From contig NC_061127.1 in assembly GCF_905220365.1 (NCBI RefSeq), positions 3,038,001 to 3,102,000 of the forward strand: DNA of 64,000 nt. The letters run 5' to 3'. This DNA comes from Vanessa cardui (Eukaryota; Arthropoda; Insecta; Lepidoptera; Nymphalidae). This document shows positions 45,632-56,959 of this stretch, piece by piece. The stretch's first letter is position 1, and each line of letters opens with the position of its first letter. Below the pieces are notes generated by a model. It had not been told where the DNA came from. It saw only the letters and a program-made list of their open reading frames with translations, and made no database searches. Made by a program: the position numbers and the translations under genes.

Positions 45632-46119
45632 TAAAATTTGATCAAATATAGATAGCGAAGACGTTTAGCAGCTATCCATCTGAAGAGGCATTAAGCAACA
45701 TGAATAGCTCACGTGTCTAAGTAAGCTGAGCAATAATATATGTACCGCAGTTATACCGGCCTAGTGATGTCCCTTGGCGTCGTCTGATGCGCCTTTTATA
45801 TTCCACGAACGTAAAACGTGGTATAAAGGAGAATTATTACGTTTTAAAGTCGACTCTGATTTTTGAATTTTACTTCGTTTAAAGATTCTTCTTTTTCGTT
45901 TAAGATTAATTTTCAAGGTCAAATTTGATTGCAACGTTGTACACCGTTATATAAAAAAACGCTTTTGTTCTACTTTTGTCAGATATTTTTAAGCGTGGAC
46001 GTAAATACACATACATGAAATAATATGTCTACTAATATGTCTACGTTTACACGTAAAATGTGAGCGTGTGTGAATATTTTTTTCAGTTTAATATATCGGC
46101 TTATAGCACACGACTTAGA

Positions 46120-46245
46120 TTAACTGGTATGGCTCTATCCAAAAGCGTTGGGGCGGATAGCATCCACTCATAAGATATTCAATCACCAACCAGTACAGCT
46201 TTGTTTTTTTTATTATTGGAGTTTAAAGAGTGAGTGAGCTAGATT
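46120..46245 (+). mobile_element. Family C head fragment, diverged
   Basis: GGTATGGCTCTATCCAAAAG, CATCCACTCATAAGATATTC and AGAGTGAGTGAGCTAG keep the family's order. The 3' half is absent. Confidence 0.5.
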
Positions 46246-46265
46246 GGTTAAAAATACTAGAGACA

Positions 46266-46578
46266 AAAGTAAAGTAAAGAAAAGTAACAGCCTGTAAATT
46301 TCCCTCTGCTGGGATAAGGCCTCCTCTTCCATTAAGGAGAGGGTTTGGAACATATTCCACCATGCTGTTCCAATGCAGGTTGATGGAATGCACAAGTGGC
46401 AGAATTTCGATAAAATTAGTCACATGCAGGTTTCCTCACGATGTTTTCCTTCACCGCCAAGCATGAAATGAATTATAAACACAAATTAAGTACATATATA
46501 TAGTGGTGCTAGCCTGGGATTGAACCCGAAATTATCGGTAAAGATGCACGCGTTCTAACCACTCGGCTATCTCGACTC
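46266..46578 (-). mobile_element. Family B SINE, full length
   Basis: Reverse copy with a complete body (CAGCCTGTAAATTTCCCTCT, GTTTTCCTTCACCGCC), the B box GGTTCAATCCC and the head end GAGATAGCCGAGTGG. Confidence 0.8.
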
Positions 46579-46579
46579 T

Positions 46580-46860
46580 CTCAGGCCGACTGGCTTCGCA
46601 CGGGTGCAATTCTGATACTAAATATACTACAGAATTTGTTTATTTACGGTATCACATTAGAAACTTCTAAAATAATCAGTGATTATTACTACATCGTCCT
46701 TTTTTGTGTTTTATATATAAAAAACCTTCCTCTCGAATAACTCTATATATTAAAAAAACGCATCGAAATTCGTTGCGTAATTTTAAAGATCTAAGCATAC
46801 CTACATATGAACTGTAAGCGTCTTTTTTTATACTATGTAATGATAATGATGATCAAATGT
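46580..46860. mobile_element. Family E Helitron-like repeat
   Basis: GCCGACTGGCTTCGCACGGG, TGATACTAAATATACTACAG, CTCGAATAACTCTATATATT, AACTGTAAGCGTC and CTATGTAATGATAATGATGA. The longest family E copy, abutting the family B SINE. Confidence 0.65.
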
Positions 46861-47217
46861 TAAATGTCAATAATAACTGCGTTAGAAGCTGACCTATTTT
46901 AAAATGTCAGAAATACTAAACTAGGTTCATTGAGTAATTAATGGGGCTTGGAATTTGGTGGAATTTGGTTGATATGTTTGGATGAAAATTGTACTTCTCA
47001 TGTACATATTTTAACATTTTACCAATTGTTATATTGGTTGAGTTGAACCGTTGAACGGTGCAGTCTTTAATTAATCTAAATCCGGACCAGTAAGCACGTG
47101 ACCATGGCAGATGTTAGCCGGGTAAAATAAAAGTTATGTTCTTTATTTAGTTGGGTTATATAGGATAAGTGTTTCCTAAAACCCGAGTGTAAATATTTGA
47201 CTGAAAGCTCTAAAATT

Positions 47218-47268
47218 AATTGTTTTTATTGGGATAATATATGTAATATTATCCCAATAAACACAATT
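47218..47268. repeat. 51-nt hairpin with 23-bp arms
   Basis: Arms 47218-47240 and 47246-47268 pair at 22 of 23 positions around ATGTA. Core: TTTATTGGGATAATAT and its complement. Confidence 0.9.
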
Positions 47269-47714
47269 AACAATTAACTAACATGAAACATTTGTCCTAA
47301 ATTAAAACAAATTAAATAATCTGATAAAACGGCTAAATTTTAAACATACAACAGGGTTTCGTTTTATAGTGTTTGGCATTTCGTGGTTTCGCGCCGACAT
47401 ATACTTTATTTTTTTACTCTTAAATTTAAATTGATTATTTAATTTTTAATATTCAATATGATTAAGCCTGCTTAAATACTCAAATGAAAATGCCTAGAGT
47501 AACAAAAACAAAATCCTTCACTTTCCCTCTTACTATTATAGATAGAATTTTCTTTGATAATTAAGTCAAGAGCATTTTCTACGTACAGTATATTCAACAG
47601 AAGAAATATTAAAATCGGTAAATGACCTAAGAAGTTCAAATAAAGTCCTTATTATTAAGGCCTTATATTTCGAAATATGTTTTTAAAAGATTCAGAGGAC
47701 AGTTCAGGGTGTTG

Positions 47715-48200
47715 CCAGTCGCTAATCAGATATTTTATGATCATACAACAATACATTGTCGTGTTTCTGTTTGAAGAATGAGTGTGTCAGTGTAACTTTT
47801 TTTATGGTGTAGGTTGGCGGACGAGCATATGGGCCACCTGATGGTAAGTGGTCACCATCGCCCATAGACAATGACGCTGTAAGAAATATAACTATTCCTT
47901 ACATCGTCAATGTGCCACCAACCTTGGGAACTAAGATGTTATGTCCCTTGTGCCCGCGTTTACACTGGCTCACTCACCCTTCAGACCGGAACACAACAAT
48001 ACCGAGTACTGTTATTTAGCGGTAGAATAATTGATGAGTGGGTGGTACCTACCCAGACGGGCTTGCACATAGCCCTACCACCATGTGAACGACTACGGGC
48101 GCAAGGAACAAATCTCAGTTCCTAAGTTTTCTTATAGTGTCAATATCTATGGGCAAAGATTATCATCTTACTATCATGTGATCTATTTGCTCGTTCTTTC
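47715..48200 (+). mobile_element. Older family C copy interrupted by a younger one
   Basis: The left part (47715-47796) carries AATCAGATATTTTATGATC and TGAAGAATGAGTGTGTCAGT. The right part (48084 to about 48200) resumes at GGCGCAAGGAACA and runs to ATCTATTTGCTCGTTC. Both are forward and diverged. Confidence 0.7.
47797..48083 (-). mobile_element. Younger family C copy, full length
   Basis: Reverse copy from its A-run (T-run 47797-47803) through GGCGGACGAGCATATGGGCC to GGGCTTGCACATAGCCCTAC. TGTAAC (47791-47796) and TGTGAAC (48084-48090) look like a short target duplication with one change. It is better preserved than its host copy. Confidence 0.85.
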
Positions 48201-49494
48201 ATAATAATAAGTAACCTATAAAGTTCAGTAATTCTGAAATTCGATCCGATTCAATGTTCTAAATTCAAATTTTTACGCAACATTCAGTGATTTAAATCGA
48301 ATCAAATTTCAAAATATATATTCCGACGATCTTCATAATATAGAATAAGTACGAACAGACCGCATTGTATTTTCCAAACACGAATTATTTTCGTCCCAAC
48401 AATGCTAGCCCTAAGACTTACACGACCTACATCTGACGGAATACTCCACGGCTATTGTATACACTCAGAAACTTTTATTTGACACTTGAGATTTCTTGGA
48501 GTGACTTTGAAATATAAAAATATAAATATTTATTATTGTTCAGATTAAATTTTAATTGGCTGTTTTTTCATTGGTATTCATATAAAAACTTTTTGGGGCG
48601 TGAAAATGTATTGAATATTTGTACTGCAAATTTGGATTAAGGGGCTGGTTTCTGAATCACGCTAGCGTTTGATTCGTCCCAATATATATAGACCTTACGG
48701 TCTCGACGATAAAATATTATGCTGGCGTTTTTGGAACTGTGATTCACTGCAATTTTTAGATAGTGTGTGTCAACCAAAACCACGAAAATAGTTGTTAGGA
48801 CCGCGAGGATACGAGTCGCTGCAAAGTGTCTGACGTCATACTTGAAATATAGGATCGAGTTTTAGGAACACCTCATAATTATTTTGGCTTCATTTCAGTT
48901 ATATCACATGTGCTCTTTTTTAGATAAGAAATTTGTTTTTAATAATTAAGATTAATTCGTTAGACCACAAAGGTCTTGTTGTAAAAATAGCGATCGTTAT
49001 ATTTATTTTACAGTACTATTTTCATAAAGGTATGAAACTAGTTTCGACTTTACATATATTCTCATAAAAAAAAGACATACTTATTGCGTATAATTGTTTG
49101 AGGTTATTTATTTATCATTGAAATTTATTAATTACTCTAATGAAAGTTCTTTAATTCAGAGCTTTTTACAAAAAAAATTTAAACCGTTAGTTTAAAAATA
49201 TTGACATTTGGCGTATGAAATATTAGTTTAAAAAACAGACTGAATATTATAGAAATATTCGAAATCCTGATGAAATAAAACAATAGACTGTTTGAGCACT
49301 ATATTTTATTTAAAAATTCAAACCTATATTGTTTTTTTTTTATAACATACTGAGTGTATACACACGGAGAGGCATCGTAAGTAAACATGAAATAAGTTCA
49401 CACACACATACTCAAGTAGTAGAGAGCGGCGAGGGACGCTAGTAACTCATATATTGTTGTGAAAAAATGTCCACCCCTATATTTTTAGGCGTAA
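48201..49494. other. Unassigned DNA
   Basis: No gene or shared repeat. 48640-48850 is less AT-rich and unique in the window. Confidence 0.45.
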
Positions 49495-49590
49495 TCATAT
49501 TATAACCGGTTCGGAAAATAGATTCTGCCAAGAAGAACCTCCAAGAAACTCAAAACTTACTCCGTCTCACTATTTTAATTATAGAGTATG
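49495..49590 (-). mobile_element. Family G fragment
   Basis: ACCGGTTCGGAAAATAGATT, CTGCCAAGAAGAACCTCCAA and GAAACTCAAAACTTACTC match the body of family G in reverse. The 3' terminus is gone. Confidence 0.6.
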
Positions 49591-50161
49591 TCACTAAAGT
49601 AAAATGAAACAAATGCAATCAATTTTTGCAGACGTCAAAATATGCATTATTATAACTTCTAAATCAATGATAGATTTTGTAGCATACTTTTAATATCGCT
49701 GCCTAAATTCAAAAATCACCCACAAATCAAAGTTACAAAATTAACATCTAGTTGGCAATAACGTGTGCTAAAAAAATAATACGTGTTAAATAAATTGCAT
49801 AAGCATTGAATGCAAAAAAATAGTATCTATAGATAATGTGATAGATGTCAGTTGTATACGAAATATGCATACGAACGATATCGGGGTCCAATTCGGATGT
49901 TTGCTATTAATCATGCAATAATACATCAGTTTGACGAATGACACCCCTGGGAGACGGAAATGTTTTGAAACTGATAAACGCTGTGACGAATCTATATCGG
50001 GACACTTTGCAGCATTATAGGACGCTTATGAAGATTATTCAATATTTCGAAGTCTTGATCTAATTTTCAAAATATTGAACAATATTTTTCCACATAGATT
50101 ATAATAGTTTGTTCTTAATTAAACGCTCAGCCTAAAAAGAAGTCCCGTTGAGTTTAGAAAG
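49591..50161. other. Unassigned DNA
   Basis: Nothing recognised. 49865-50020 is GC-richer and unique here. Confidence 0.45.
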
Positions 50162-50330
50162 TTATCAAGTCAAAAGTCAAATATCTTTATTCAAAATAGA
50201 AGTTTTTACACTTGCTTATTGGTAGTCAAAAATTTACCACCAGTTCGGGATTTAACAACGCGGAACTGAAAAGAACCGGCGAAAGAAACTCAGCGGGATC
50301 TACTTTTTTTATTTCATGCTGAATGTATAT
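50162..50330 (-). mobile_element. Family G retroposon 3' end
   Basis: AAATATCTTTATTCAAAATA, ACCACCAGTTCGGGATTTAA and GAACCGGCGAAAGAAACTCA in reverse order to the reference copy at 35575. Confidence 0.65.
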
Positions 50331-50690
50331 AATAGTAAACATATTTTTGTTATTTGAAACAGCCTGGAGGTGATCATCTTTTTCCCAAAATTATTAGTAG
50401 TAGTTGTAGAGCATATATTTACTTTTTAAAATAAGCATCCGCTAAGAAATCTTTTAAAAGTAATTTTCTCGCATGAAGTAAAGTAAAGGGGACAAGGAGC
50501 TGCTAAATGTGACTCCTTGCGTCAATTTCCTATGAATTATTACTTTTGAAATAAATTAATAACAATGTTCACTCCATGTTTTTGATAATGGTTTTTACAA
50601 CTGGTTAAGGACAAATTTTAACACTCTCTAATCAAATCGTTTTTTTTTTAAATATTTCGAATAATTTGCCTCAATTGTCATTCAAGAAAC

Positions 50691-50858
50691 TTGTTTTGTT
50701 TGCATAATGTTGTCTTAAATTTTCGCGATTATTACACATTGAAACTACCCGTGACCACGAACGCTGTAAAGTGCTCGAAACGTCGGGATGCCAAAAATAA
50801 TTAATGTACGCGATTCAAATCCGTTATAAATGAAATAAATTCATTGTTTTGTTTGCAT
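50691..50858 (+). mobile_element. Minimal Penelope-like insertion with 15-bp target duplication
   Basis: The insert (50706-50843) consists of the same leader that opens the PLE at 4391 (AATGTTGTCTTAAATTTTCG) joined directly to the distal PLE 3' region (GTGACCACGAACGCTGTAAA to CCGTTATAAAT). TTGTTTTGTTTGCAT flanks it exactly at 50691-50705 and 50844-50858. No coding sequence remains. Its substitutions against the 4.4-5.9 kb copy show that it comes from a diverged source or is older. Confidence 0.85.
50751..50790 (+). ncRNA. Hammerhead-like motif, short PLE copy
   Basis: The same arrangement as at 5834-5887 with substitutions: the stem II strand is CGAACGCU with AGUGCUCG (an A-U pair becomes G-U), the loop is GUAA, and the base after GUC is G, giving a full CCC/GGG stem I start. 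The GUGACCA core is unchanged. Confidence 0.35.
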
Positions 50859-51182
50859 TTCAATGATGACTTGATTGCCGATATCTTAAACAGTACTAAA
50901 AATGAATACTGTAAATATTTGTACATTATAAACCTATACCTAATATCTGCCTAATAATTTTATTAGTGTTTTTAGAATTCCATACTTCATGAGGAAAAAC
51001 CTTATCCCTCTGTTGTCCGCCCGTCTCTCTGGCAAGACTCTATCTAGAGAACCTAATTTAAAAGATTACGGCTAGAATTGGACCATAGAACGTGTAAATA
51101 TGAAACTCATGAGTGTCATATAAAAAATCGGTTTGTTTCTGTGTAAACTATACATAACACCGCAGTGAGCATGCGTTAAAAT

Positions 51183-51290
51183 AAATTATAGCGCGGCGCC
51201 GCGGGGAGTCGGCCAGTTATAATGAGCCTATTTATTACGCGTATATACATAATATACTGTGCCGTGCCAAGTCGCCGCTACATATAATAA
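51183..51290. other. GC-rich CpG-dense island
   Basis: GCGCGGCGCCGCGGGGAGTC followed by GGCCAGTTATAATGAGCC and GCCGTGCCAAGTCGCCGC in otherwise AT-rich DNA. It is not shared with any repeat seen here. It could be a regulatory element or a fragment of an unrecognised mobile element. Confidence 0.4.
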
Positions 51291-51653
51291 CACTGAAAAT
51301 GTTTAATATAAACCGGCGATAATATGCTGCGATATGTTATTTAGAATCACATTATTGTGAATGAGGCGTTATTTGTCAGTAGACGATATTACAAAAAAAA
51401 AAAAAACGTTAGATTATTGCAAACTTTGAGGATGGAATGTACGCTTTCAGGCTGCTCTAAATACAAAAAAATATCTTATTGTCGTTTGGAGTCTTTTATC
51501 TTTATGGTTCTTGTCAGATTTGTGTTAGTTTTTTGATAATGGAGAATGTAGCTTAGAAGTGGTGAGAATTATTATTTTCGGTGTTTCAAATTGAGATAGT
51601 AATTCAAGAATGGTGTTTGTTAGGAAAATAGTGTTAACTTACTATTGAGAATT

Positions 51654-52129
51654 GCGTAATCTTTTTTTGATAACAGGTACTATTTACGAGAACAATGCAA
51701 GTAGTCGATTCTAAAACATTCCATTTAATAGTGAGATCGATAATCTATTAATATCGAACTGTCAAAATATTGGCGTAATCTTTTTTTGGTAACAGATACT
51801 ATTTACGAGAACAATGCAAGTACTCGATACTAAAACATTCCATTTAATAGTGAGATCGATAATCTATTAATATCGAACTGTCAAAATATTGGCGTAATCT
51901 TTTTTTGGTAACAGATACTATTTACGAGAACAATGCAAGTAGTCGATTCTAAAACATTCCATTTAATAGTGAGATCGATAATCTATTAATATCGAACTGT
52001 CAAAATATTGGCGTAATCTTTTTTTGGTAACAGATACTATTTACGAGAACAATGCAAGTACTCGATACTAAAACATTCCATTTAATAGTGAGATCGATAA
52101 TCTATTAATATCGAACTGTCAAAATATTG
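51654..52129 (+). repeat. Tandem array, four units of 119 bp (A-B-A-B)
   Basis: Units start at 51654, 51773, 51892 and 52011; each begins GCGTAATCTTTTTTT and ends TCGAACTGTCAAAATATTG. Units 1 and 3 have AGTAGTCGATTCT, units 2 and 4 have AGTACTCGATACT, so the repeating block is a 238-bp dimer. Unit 1 also differs at GATAACAGGT versus GGTAACAGAT. The array is exactly 476 bp. Confidence 0.95.
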
Positions 52130-53680
52130 ATTTTTATGAAACATTTACTTACTATGGTTATCAGCAATGAGTACAATTTTACAAACACAAATTAAGTAAC
52201 ATGGAAATACAGTACGCGGCCGGCTTTCAACCCCTTACCTTCGATTGGATTCACGTATTATAACTACTGGGTTTATCATTTATCTCTCAGTTTATCTCGG
52301 ACATTTTAATAAACAAGAACAAACGAAATAAAACTCGAGAGTGACCTTTGTTAAATATTTCGAAAGGTCTCAGGACAAAAATTTGTTATAAAAATACGTT
52401 AACATTATCATTTAGAAGATAAGTATCTCTTGGCGACTATAAAAATAATAAAACAAATATTTATAAATAAATTGTAATGTTTTCTTTGATTCAGTAGAAA
52501 CGTCGCATAAACTGTTTTTTCTTTGAGATCTATTTCAGTCCAAATCTTAATTAAACTTAGGCATTCGATTTAAAGAAAACCGTTCACTCAGCTCTTAAGT
52601 ACAAATCTTTTTAAGTAGAAAATTCAATTACTTTTTACGAACATTCTTTGCCTTTTGTTTTAGCTGAATTATAGTATAGGAATAAAAATCGAAGCCTAAT
52701 ATTTGTCTATTAAGCGCTAATATTTATAGATAGATAGACATATAGATAGTTAGATATATGTCTGATGTTCGAGCCTATTAAAAACCTCCTTGCTATGTAC
52801 ATTGATTACGGCGAGAAGTCTTTTTGAGAAAAAAAGATTGCGCTTGGAGACTCGTACGTCAAACAATACTAAAAATTATTGTACATAAAATATTATATTA
52901 TCTAATTAAATTCATTATTTAAGATTAAATACTATTCTCATTTATCCACCTTGAATCATTGGCGCGATCTTTATATATCTATCTATCTATCTATGTTAAA
53001 TATATAACTGTTGTGCTAGAACTATAATTGCTTTGAAATTGGGCAACGCACTCAACATGGGCAAACATGCTACCCTATGTCAGTTCAGGTTTCGATAGTT
53101 GTCACTTTTAGTAACCGAGTTAATGGCTTCTGTGTGGTTGTTGCATAGATAAAGCTATTGCAAACTTCGATAAGTGAACTTTGAAAGCAATGAAGATAAT
53201 ATTTCAAGGTCGAAGTGTATGTGTATGTGTAAATGTGTGTACGTTTCTATGTGTAACGTTTTTGCAATACCGTTACTGTTTTTTTTTTATTAATCTTTAT
53301 TTTTTATCTTAATCTTAATAAGAAATATTTCTAGAGTTAATCGTTTGTTGAATGAATTAAAGGTATTGTAAATAACAGTATAATATGTATAAATAAAATT
53401 TAATATACTTTACTAAATAATAATATAAGTTTTTTTCGCTACAAGTAATCATGGAGAAAACTTCAATTTCAAATATAATACTCCTATTTAGGAAATTGCT
53501 TAGGTTATTTTATATTCGCTAATTTTTTACATATTTTTAGACGACTTTAGTAACTTAAGTTAAAATTGATGAAACAAAAAAAAATAGATTCATATCCATC
53601 AAAGTATTTTAACCTGGCTTCTGCCAGCGTGGATTTTTTAACTGATTAGCAAATTTATATTTTCTATACATATAATGATA
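52130..53680. other. Unassigned DNA with short simple repeats
   Basis: No gene recognised. A TAGATAGATAGA run near 52726 and an (ATCT)n run at 52977-52994 are in opposite orientation. Confidence 0.45.
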
Positions 53681-53681
53681 T

Positions 53682-53720
<39 letters not shown>
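53681..53720 (+). repeat. (TTTA)n microsatellite
   Basis: Ten uninterrupted TTTA units. Confidence 0.9.
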
Positions 53721-53952
53721 TATTCTACACATTTCACACTGTTCACTGTTAAATTCATTTTAATAAATAAAATTTTAACAAAAAGAAATACCGACTTCAA
53801 ACAAAACACTATTTTAAAACAAATGAATATGCACGAAAAAGTAATAAAAATAATTGCGTATTCAACATATTTTTTAGAGTCTTCCTAAGTTAAATGAAAT
53901 GAAAAATATTAGACTACTTAAAAGTCGATTAACGATTATATCATGTAGTTAT

Positions 53953-54149
53953 AGTTATTGGTATATTTGGAGCCGGTGTCAGCCAATAAAACCCTACAGT
54001 ATATCTATCAAAAAACAATACGAGAATACTTTGACAAATATGTTTTTTACAATATACTGGATAAATCAAGGGGCTCGTATCGCTTCTTTCTTTTGATTGT
54101 TGGGGCAAGGGCACCGTGGCTGACACCGACTCCAAATATAACAATAATT
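53953..54149. repeat. 33-bp inverted repeat around a 131-bp spacer
   Basis: Arms 53953-53985 and 54117-54149 share TATATTTGGAG.CGGTGTC and AGCCA with about four mismatches. Confidence 0.8.
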
Positions 54150-54365
54150 AATAATAATATATATAATAATAATTTAATTTGTTAAAATTTTATTTATTTT
54201 TTGATTTTAAGTGAAGCTGATGTTGACTAACTAATTTTTTTTAATATGGATAGATTAAACGTTCCGTTTATATGAGTCAGAAACTACTTCGAGGACAATT
54301 TCAAAGGAAACTTGCGAATAAAGCAAAAATAGACTTTCGAAAATGCGGATTTAATACGTCTTCGT

Positions 54366-54500
54366 ACTTCAAACAAAACACTATTTTAAAACAAATGAAT
54401 ATGCATATTCAACATATTTTTTAGAGTCTTCCTAAGTTAAATGAAATGAAAAATATTAGACTACTTAAAAGTCGATTAACGATTATATCATGTAGTTATA
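54366..54500 (+). repeat. Direct duplicate of 53793-53952
   Basis: From ACTTCAAACAAAACACTATT to CATGTAGTTATA the two are almost identical, except that about 25 bp after AATATGCA are missing here. Confidence 0.85.
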
Positions 54501-54542
54501 AGGTATTCCACCCGTGCGAAGCCGGGGTGGGTAGCTAGTTGA
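54498..54542 (+). mobile_element. Helitron-like 3' terminus (family E type)
   Basis: CCACCCGTGCGAAGCCGGGG then TGGGTAGCTAGT, which is the terminus of family E on the forward strand. Confidence 0.5.
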
Positions 54543-55035
54543 TTATAATATTCGACTATGATAATTACATAAACATAACCACATTACGGAAGATGACTCA
54601 AATATCCAAATAACCTATAAATAAAAGATTCGACCGAGTATCGCTAACGTGCTCCTCAGAATTGTTCCGTTCCCTTCCGTTCCGTCACTTTGTCATGGAT
54701 CCTGTGCTCAGAACCTTACCAAACTTTCACCAAATTACCCTATATATTTTATAATAAAAAAAGAATTATCAAAATTGGTCAACGTGATTTTCAGTTATTC
54801 ACCTATTTGTCGCGCATATACATTATGCAAATTTAAGACTTATGTCGTTTTCACATGGATACCATCATCGGAAAAAAAAATAAAAAAATGGGACCCCACG
54901 GGAAGCACTACCTTTCAAACAAAAAAAAATTATCAAAATCGGTCCACCCAGTGAAAAGTTATGAGGTAACAAACATAAAAAAAAAAAAATACAGACGAAT
55001 TGATAACCTCCTCCTTTTGGAAGTCGGTTGAAAAG

Positions 55036-55476
55036 CTTTCAAGACTTTTGAACCCAAATATAAATGTATTCCGTAGACAGTTGTTATAAATATAAACTAA
55101 GAACTAAAATTAGCACATTCTCGATAAATTCAATTCGAAATTCGAACAAAAATCTCTTGGTATTTTCTTTTTACAAAGCAATTGTTTCCAATTTAAAGAA
55201 AAGAGGTTTAATAAATTTCATCGCAATCGATTCGCTCGCAGTACAACCTCATTATATCCAATTGATTGATTGAACGGTAAAATTAATATGTGTTAAAGAT
55301 TTACGATCGTGTCACGTCCGCTTCATTTTCATTGTACATTGTGTTCCAATATTAGTAAAAATGCCCCATTCGATGTGTCGCAATTTAATTTACTAACAAT
55401 AGTTTTGTGTTTGTGAGCATTGCATTGTAAATTTTTAATTAATTATTGTTATATGACATAATAATTCTTTTTTATC
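55036..55476. other. Unassigned DNA
   Basis: Nothing recognised. Confidence 0.45.
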
Positions 55477-55665
55477 ATCCATATCGTCCTCAGGGGTTAA
55501 GGAAAATTTCGCGAGGAACGATAATAGTGAAAACGAGTGTGAATCTATGTAAGTACTTGTATATCCACCATCTCAAGTTGGAGCACCGTGAAATGAGCTT
55601 CAAATCTCTTTTTCAAATAGAAGGAGGCCTTAGCCCAACAGTGAGATTTACAGACTGTTAATTAA
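55477..55665 (+). mobile_element. Family B SINE, old copy
   Basis: TAAGGAAAATTTCGCGAGGA, CATCTCAAGTTGGAGCACCG and AGAAGGAGGCCTTAGCCCAA keep the order of family B's second half, with heavy divergence. Confidence 0.55.
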
Positions 55666-55686
55666 GGATGACAAATGAGGAAATAG

Positions 55687-55800
55687 TGTAAAAAAGATCT
55701 GCTGAGTTTCATTCTTCTCAGGTCAACTTATTTCGTTTTTGAACCGGTGGTAGTGTGACGATCAATAAGTGTAATGCTTTTGTATTGAATATAGAAAATA
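55687..55800 (+). mobile_element. Family G fragment
   Basis: GATCTGCTGAGTTTCATTCT, TGAACCGGTGGTAGTGTGAC and AAGTGTAATGCTTTTGTATT; the terminal AATAAAG is lost. Confidence 0.5.
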
Positions 55801-55802
55801 TT

Positions 55803-55935
55803 ATGTTATCTGTGGTGTCACTATACTAGCCCTTACAACCGGAACATAGCAATACAATGTTCCGTACATATGTGTTGTTGTATAACCGCAAAACAGACGG
55901 TTACCATCCAGATGGGAACACATAGTCTTAACACA
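55803..55935 (-). mobile_element. Family C fragment, old copy
   Basis: TGGTGTCACTATACTAGCCC and ACAACCGGAACATAGCAATA match the middle of family C in reverse; the remainder is eroded. Confidence 0.4.
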
Positions 55936-56659
55936 TGTCTAGTAAAATAAATGTAGATATATAGTGCATCTTACTTTAAGCCTATGATACAATCATATTT
56001 ATTTATTTGTTTTTCCTATTTTTTAGTTTCGAGCTTATATTTGTTATTAATAAATGCTGTATGTGTTACAATTTACTGGATCAAAATTCGAATCCGCGAT
56101 CTTCAAATGTCTTTCCTCATTCTATCAACACATTGTCATCTTGCTTGTTTTAATTTCAATAAAGTATTCATAAAATCACTAACAGGCCATTTACCAAAAC
56201 CTCAGAAAATAATGAATAAGACTTGGAAGCGAAGTAAGCTCATTAGGCGGCGCTTTGTCTCCCAAATAATATCGGTTTGGTATTAATGAAGACAATTATT
56301 ACAAATGTTCATGATTCCGTCGGTAATCGAATTTGATTACGCCGCATGAGTGAATGTGACATGTTCATTTGTGTTTTGATTTAAATGACGCGTATTATGT
56401 TTGCTATTTACTAATAATATAAACGAAATACAATTTCATGTAAATTGTTACCAAGACAAGACCGAAAATTATAAAGTTTTCAAAACTCATGTAGCTTCAA
56501 GCTCTACACTCTACAACTACTCTACTTAGTCAAAATATGTGACTTGGTCGTTTTTTATTTAGTAATTAACTTTGAAATCACATTTTAGGTGGCAAGAAAG
56601 TAAGAGTATATGAGCATATTAAAATAATGTGGTATATAACCGTGTTTGCACCCACTTTT
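55936..56659. other. Unassigned DNA
   Basis: No gene recognised. The frame at 55984-56286 is long but its product is unknown. 56220-56400 is GC-richer and unique in the window. Confidence 0.4.
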
Positions 56660-56959
56660 GGCCTTGGCCTCATTTTGAGATTGACAACATTGGCCTCTTC
56701 TCCCTTCCAGGAGAGGTTTTGGAGCATACCAACATGCTGCTCGAATGCGTGTTCATGAATACACATGTCACCGAAATTTCGTTAAAATTAGACCACGCCT
56801 GCCGTTAGGTTTCGTCGCGATGTTTTCTTCACCACCGACCACGAGGTGTATTATAAAGACAAATTAAGAACGTGAAAATTCAGTGGTGCTTGCTTGAGTT
56901 TGAACCCGCAATCATCAGTTAAGATGCACGCATTCTAATCATGTGGGCATTGCGACTCT
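56660..56959 (-). mobile_element. Family B SINE, diverged
   Basis: GGCCTCTTCTCCCTTCCAGG, GTTTCGTCGCGATGTTTTCT, a GGTTCAAAC-type B box in reverse (GTTTGAACCCGCAATCATCA) and the head near GATGCACGCATTCTAATC. The 3' tail is lost. Confidence 0.65.

Larger units (their letters stand above)
53789..55035. mobile_element. Family K composite repeat with ACCGACTTC ends
   Basis: The left end reads ACCGACTTCAAACAAAACAC; the right end reads CTCCTCCTTTTGGAAGTCGGTT, so the last bases are inverted. The right part (about 54650-55035), with CACGTGAAA-type blocks such as GTGATTTTCAGTTATTCACC and GGGACCCCACGGGAAGCACT, resembles an abundant lepidopteran repeat. Inside lie an inverted repeat (53953-54149), a duplicated segment (53793-53952 and 54366-54500) and a Helitron-like end (54498-54542). 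Class uncertain. Confidence 0.5.

Noticed and set aside
51654..52129. A CRISPR array
   Set aside because: The whole 119-bp unit repeats without variable spacers, and the DNA is eukaryotic.
53681..53720. A functional element in the (TTTA)n run
   Set aside because: An ordinary microsatellite.
55984..56286. A membrane protein gene
   Set aside because: The hydrophobic start follows from T-rich DNA; no homology, start context or gene structure supports it.
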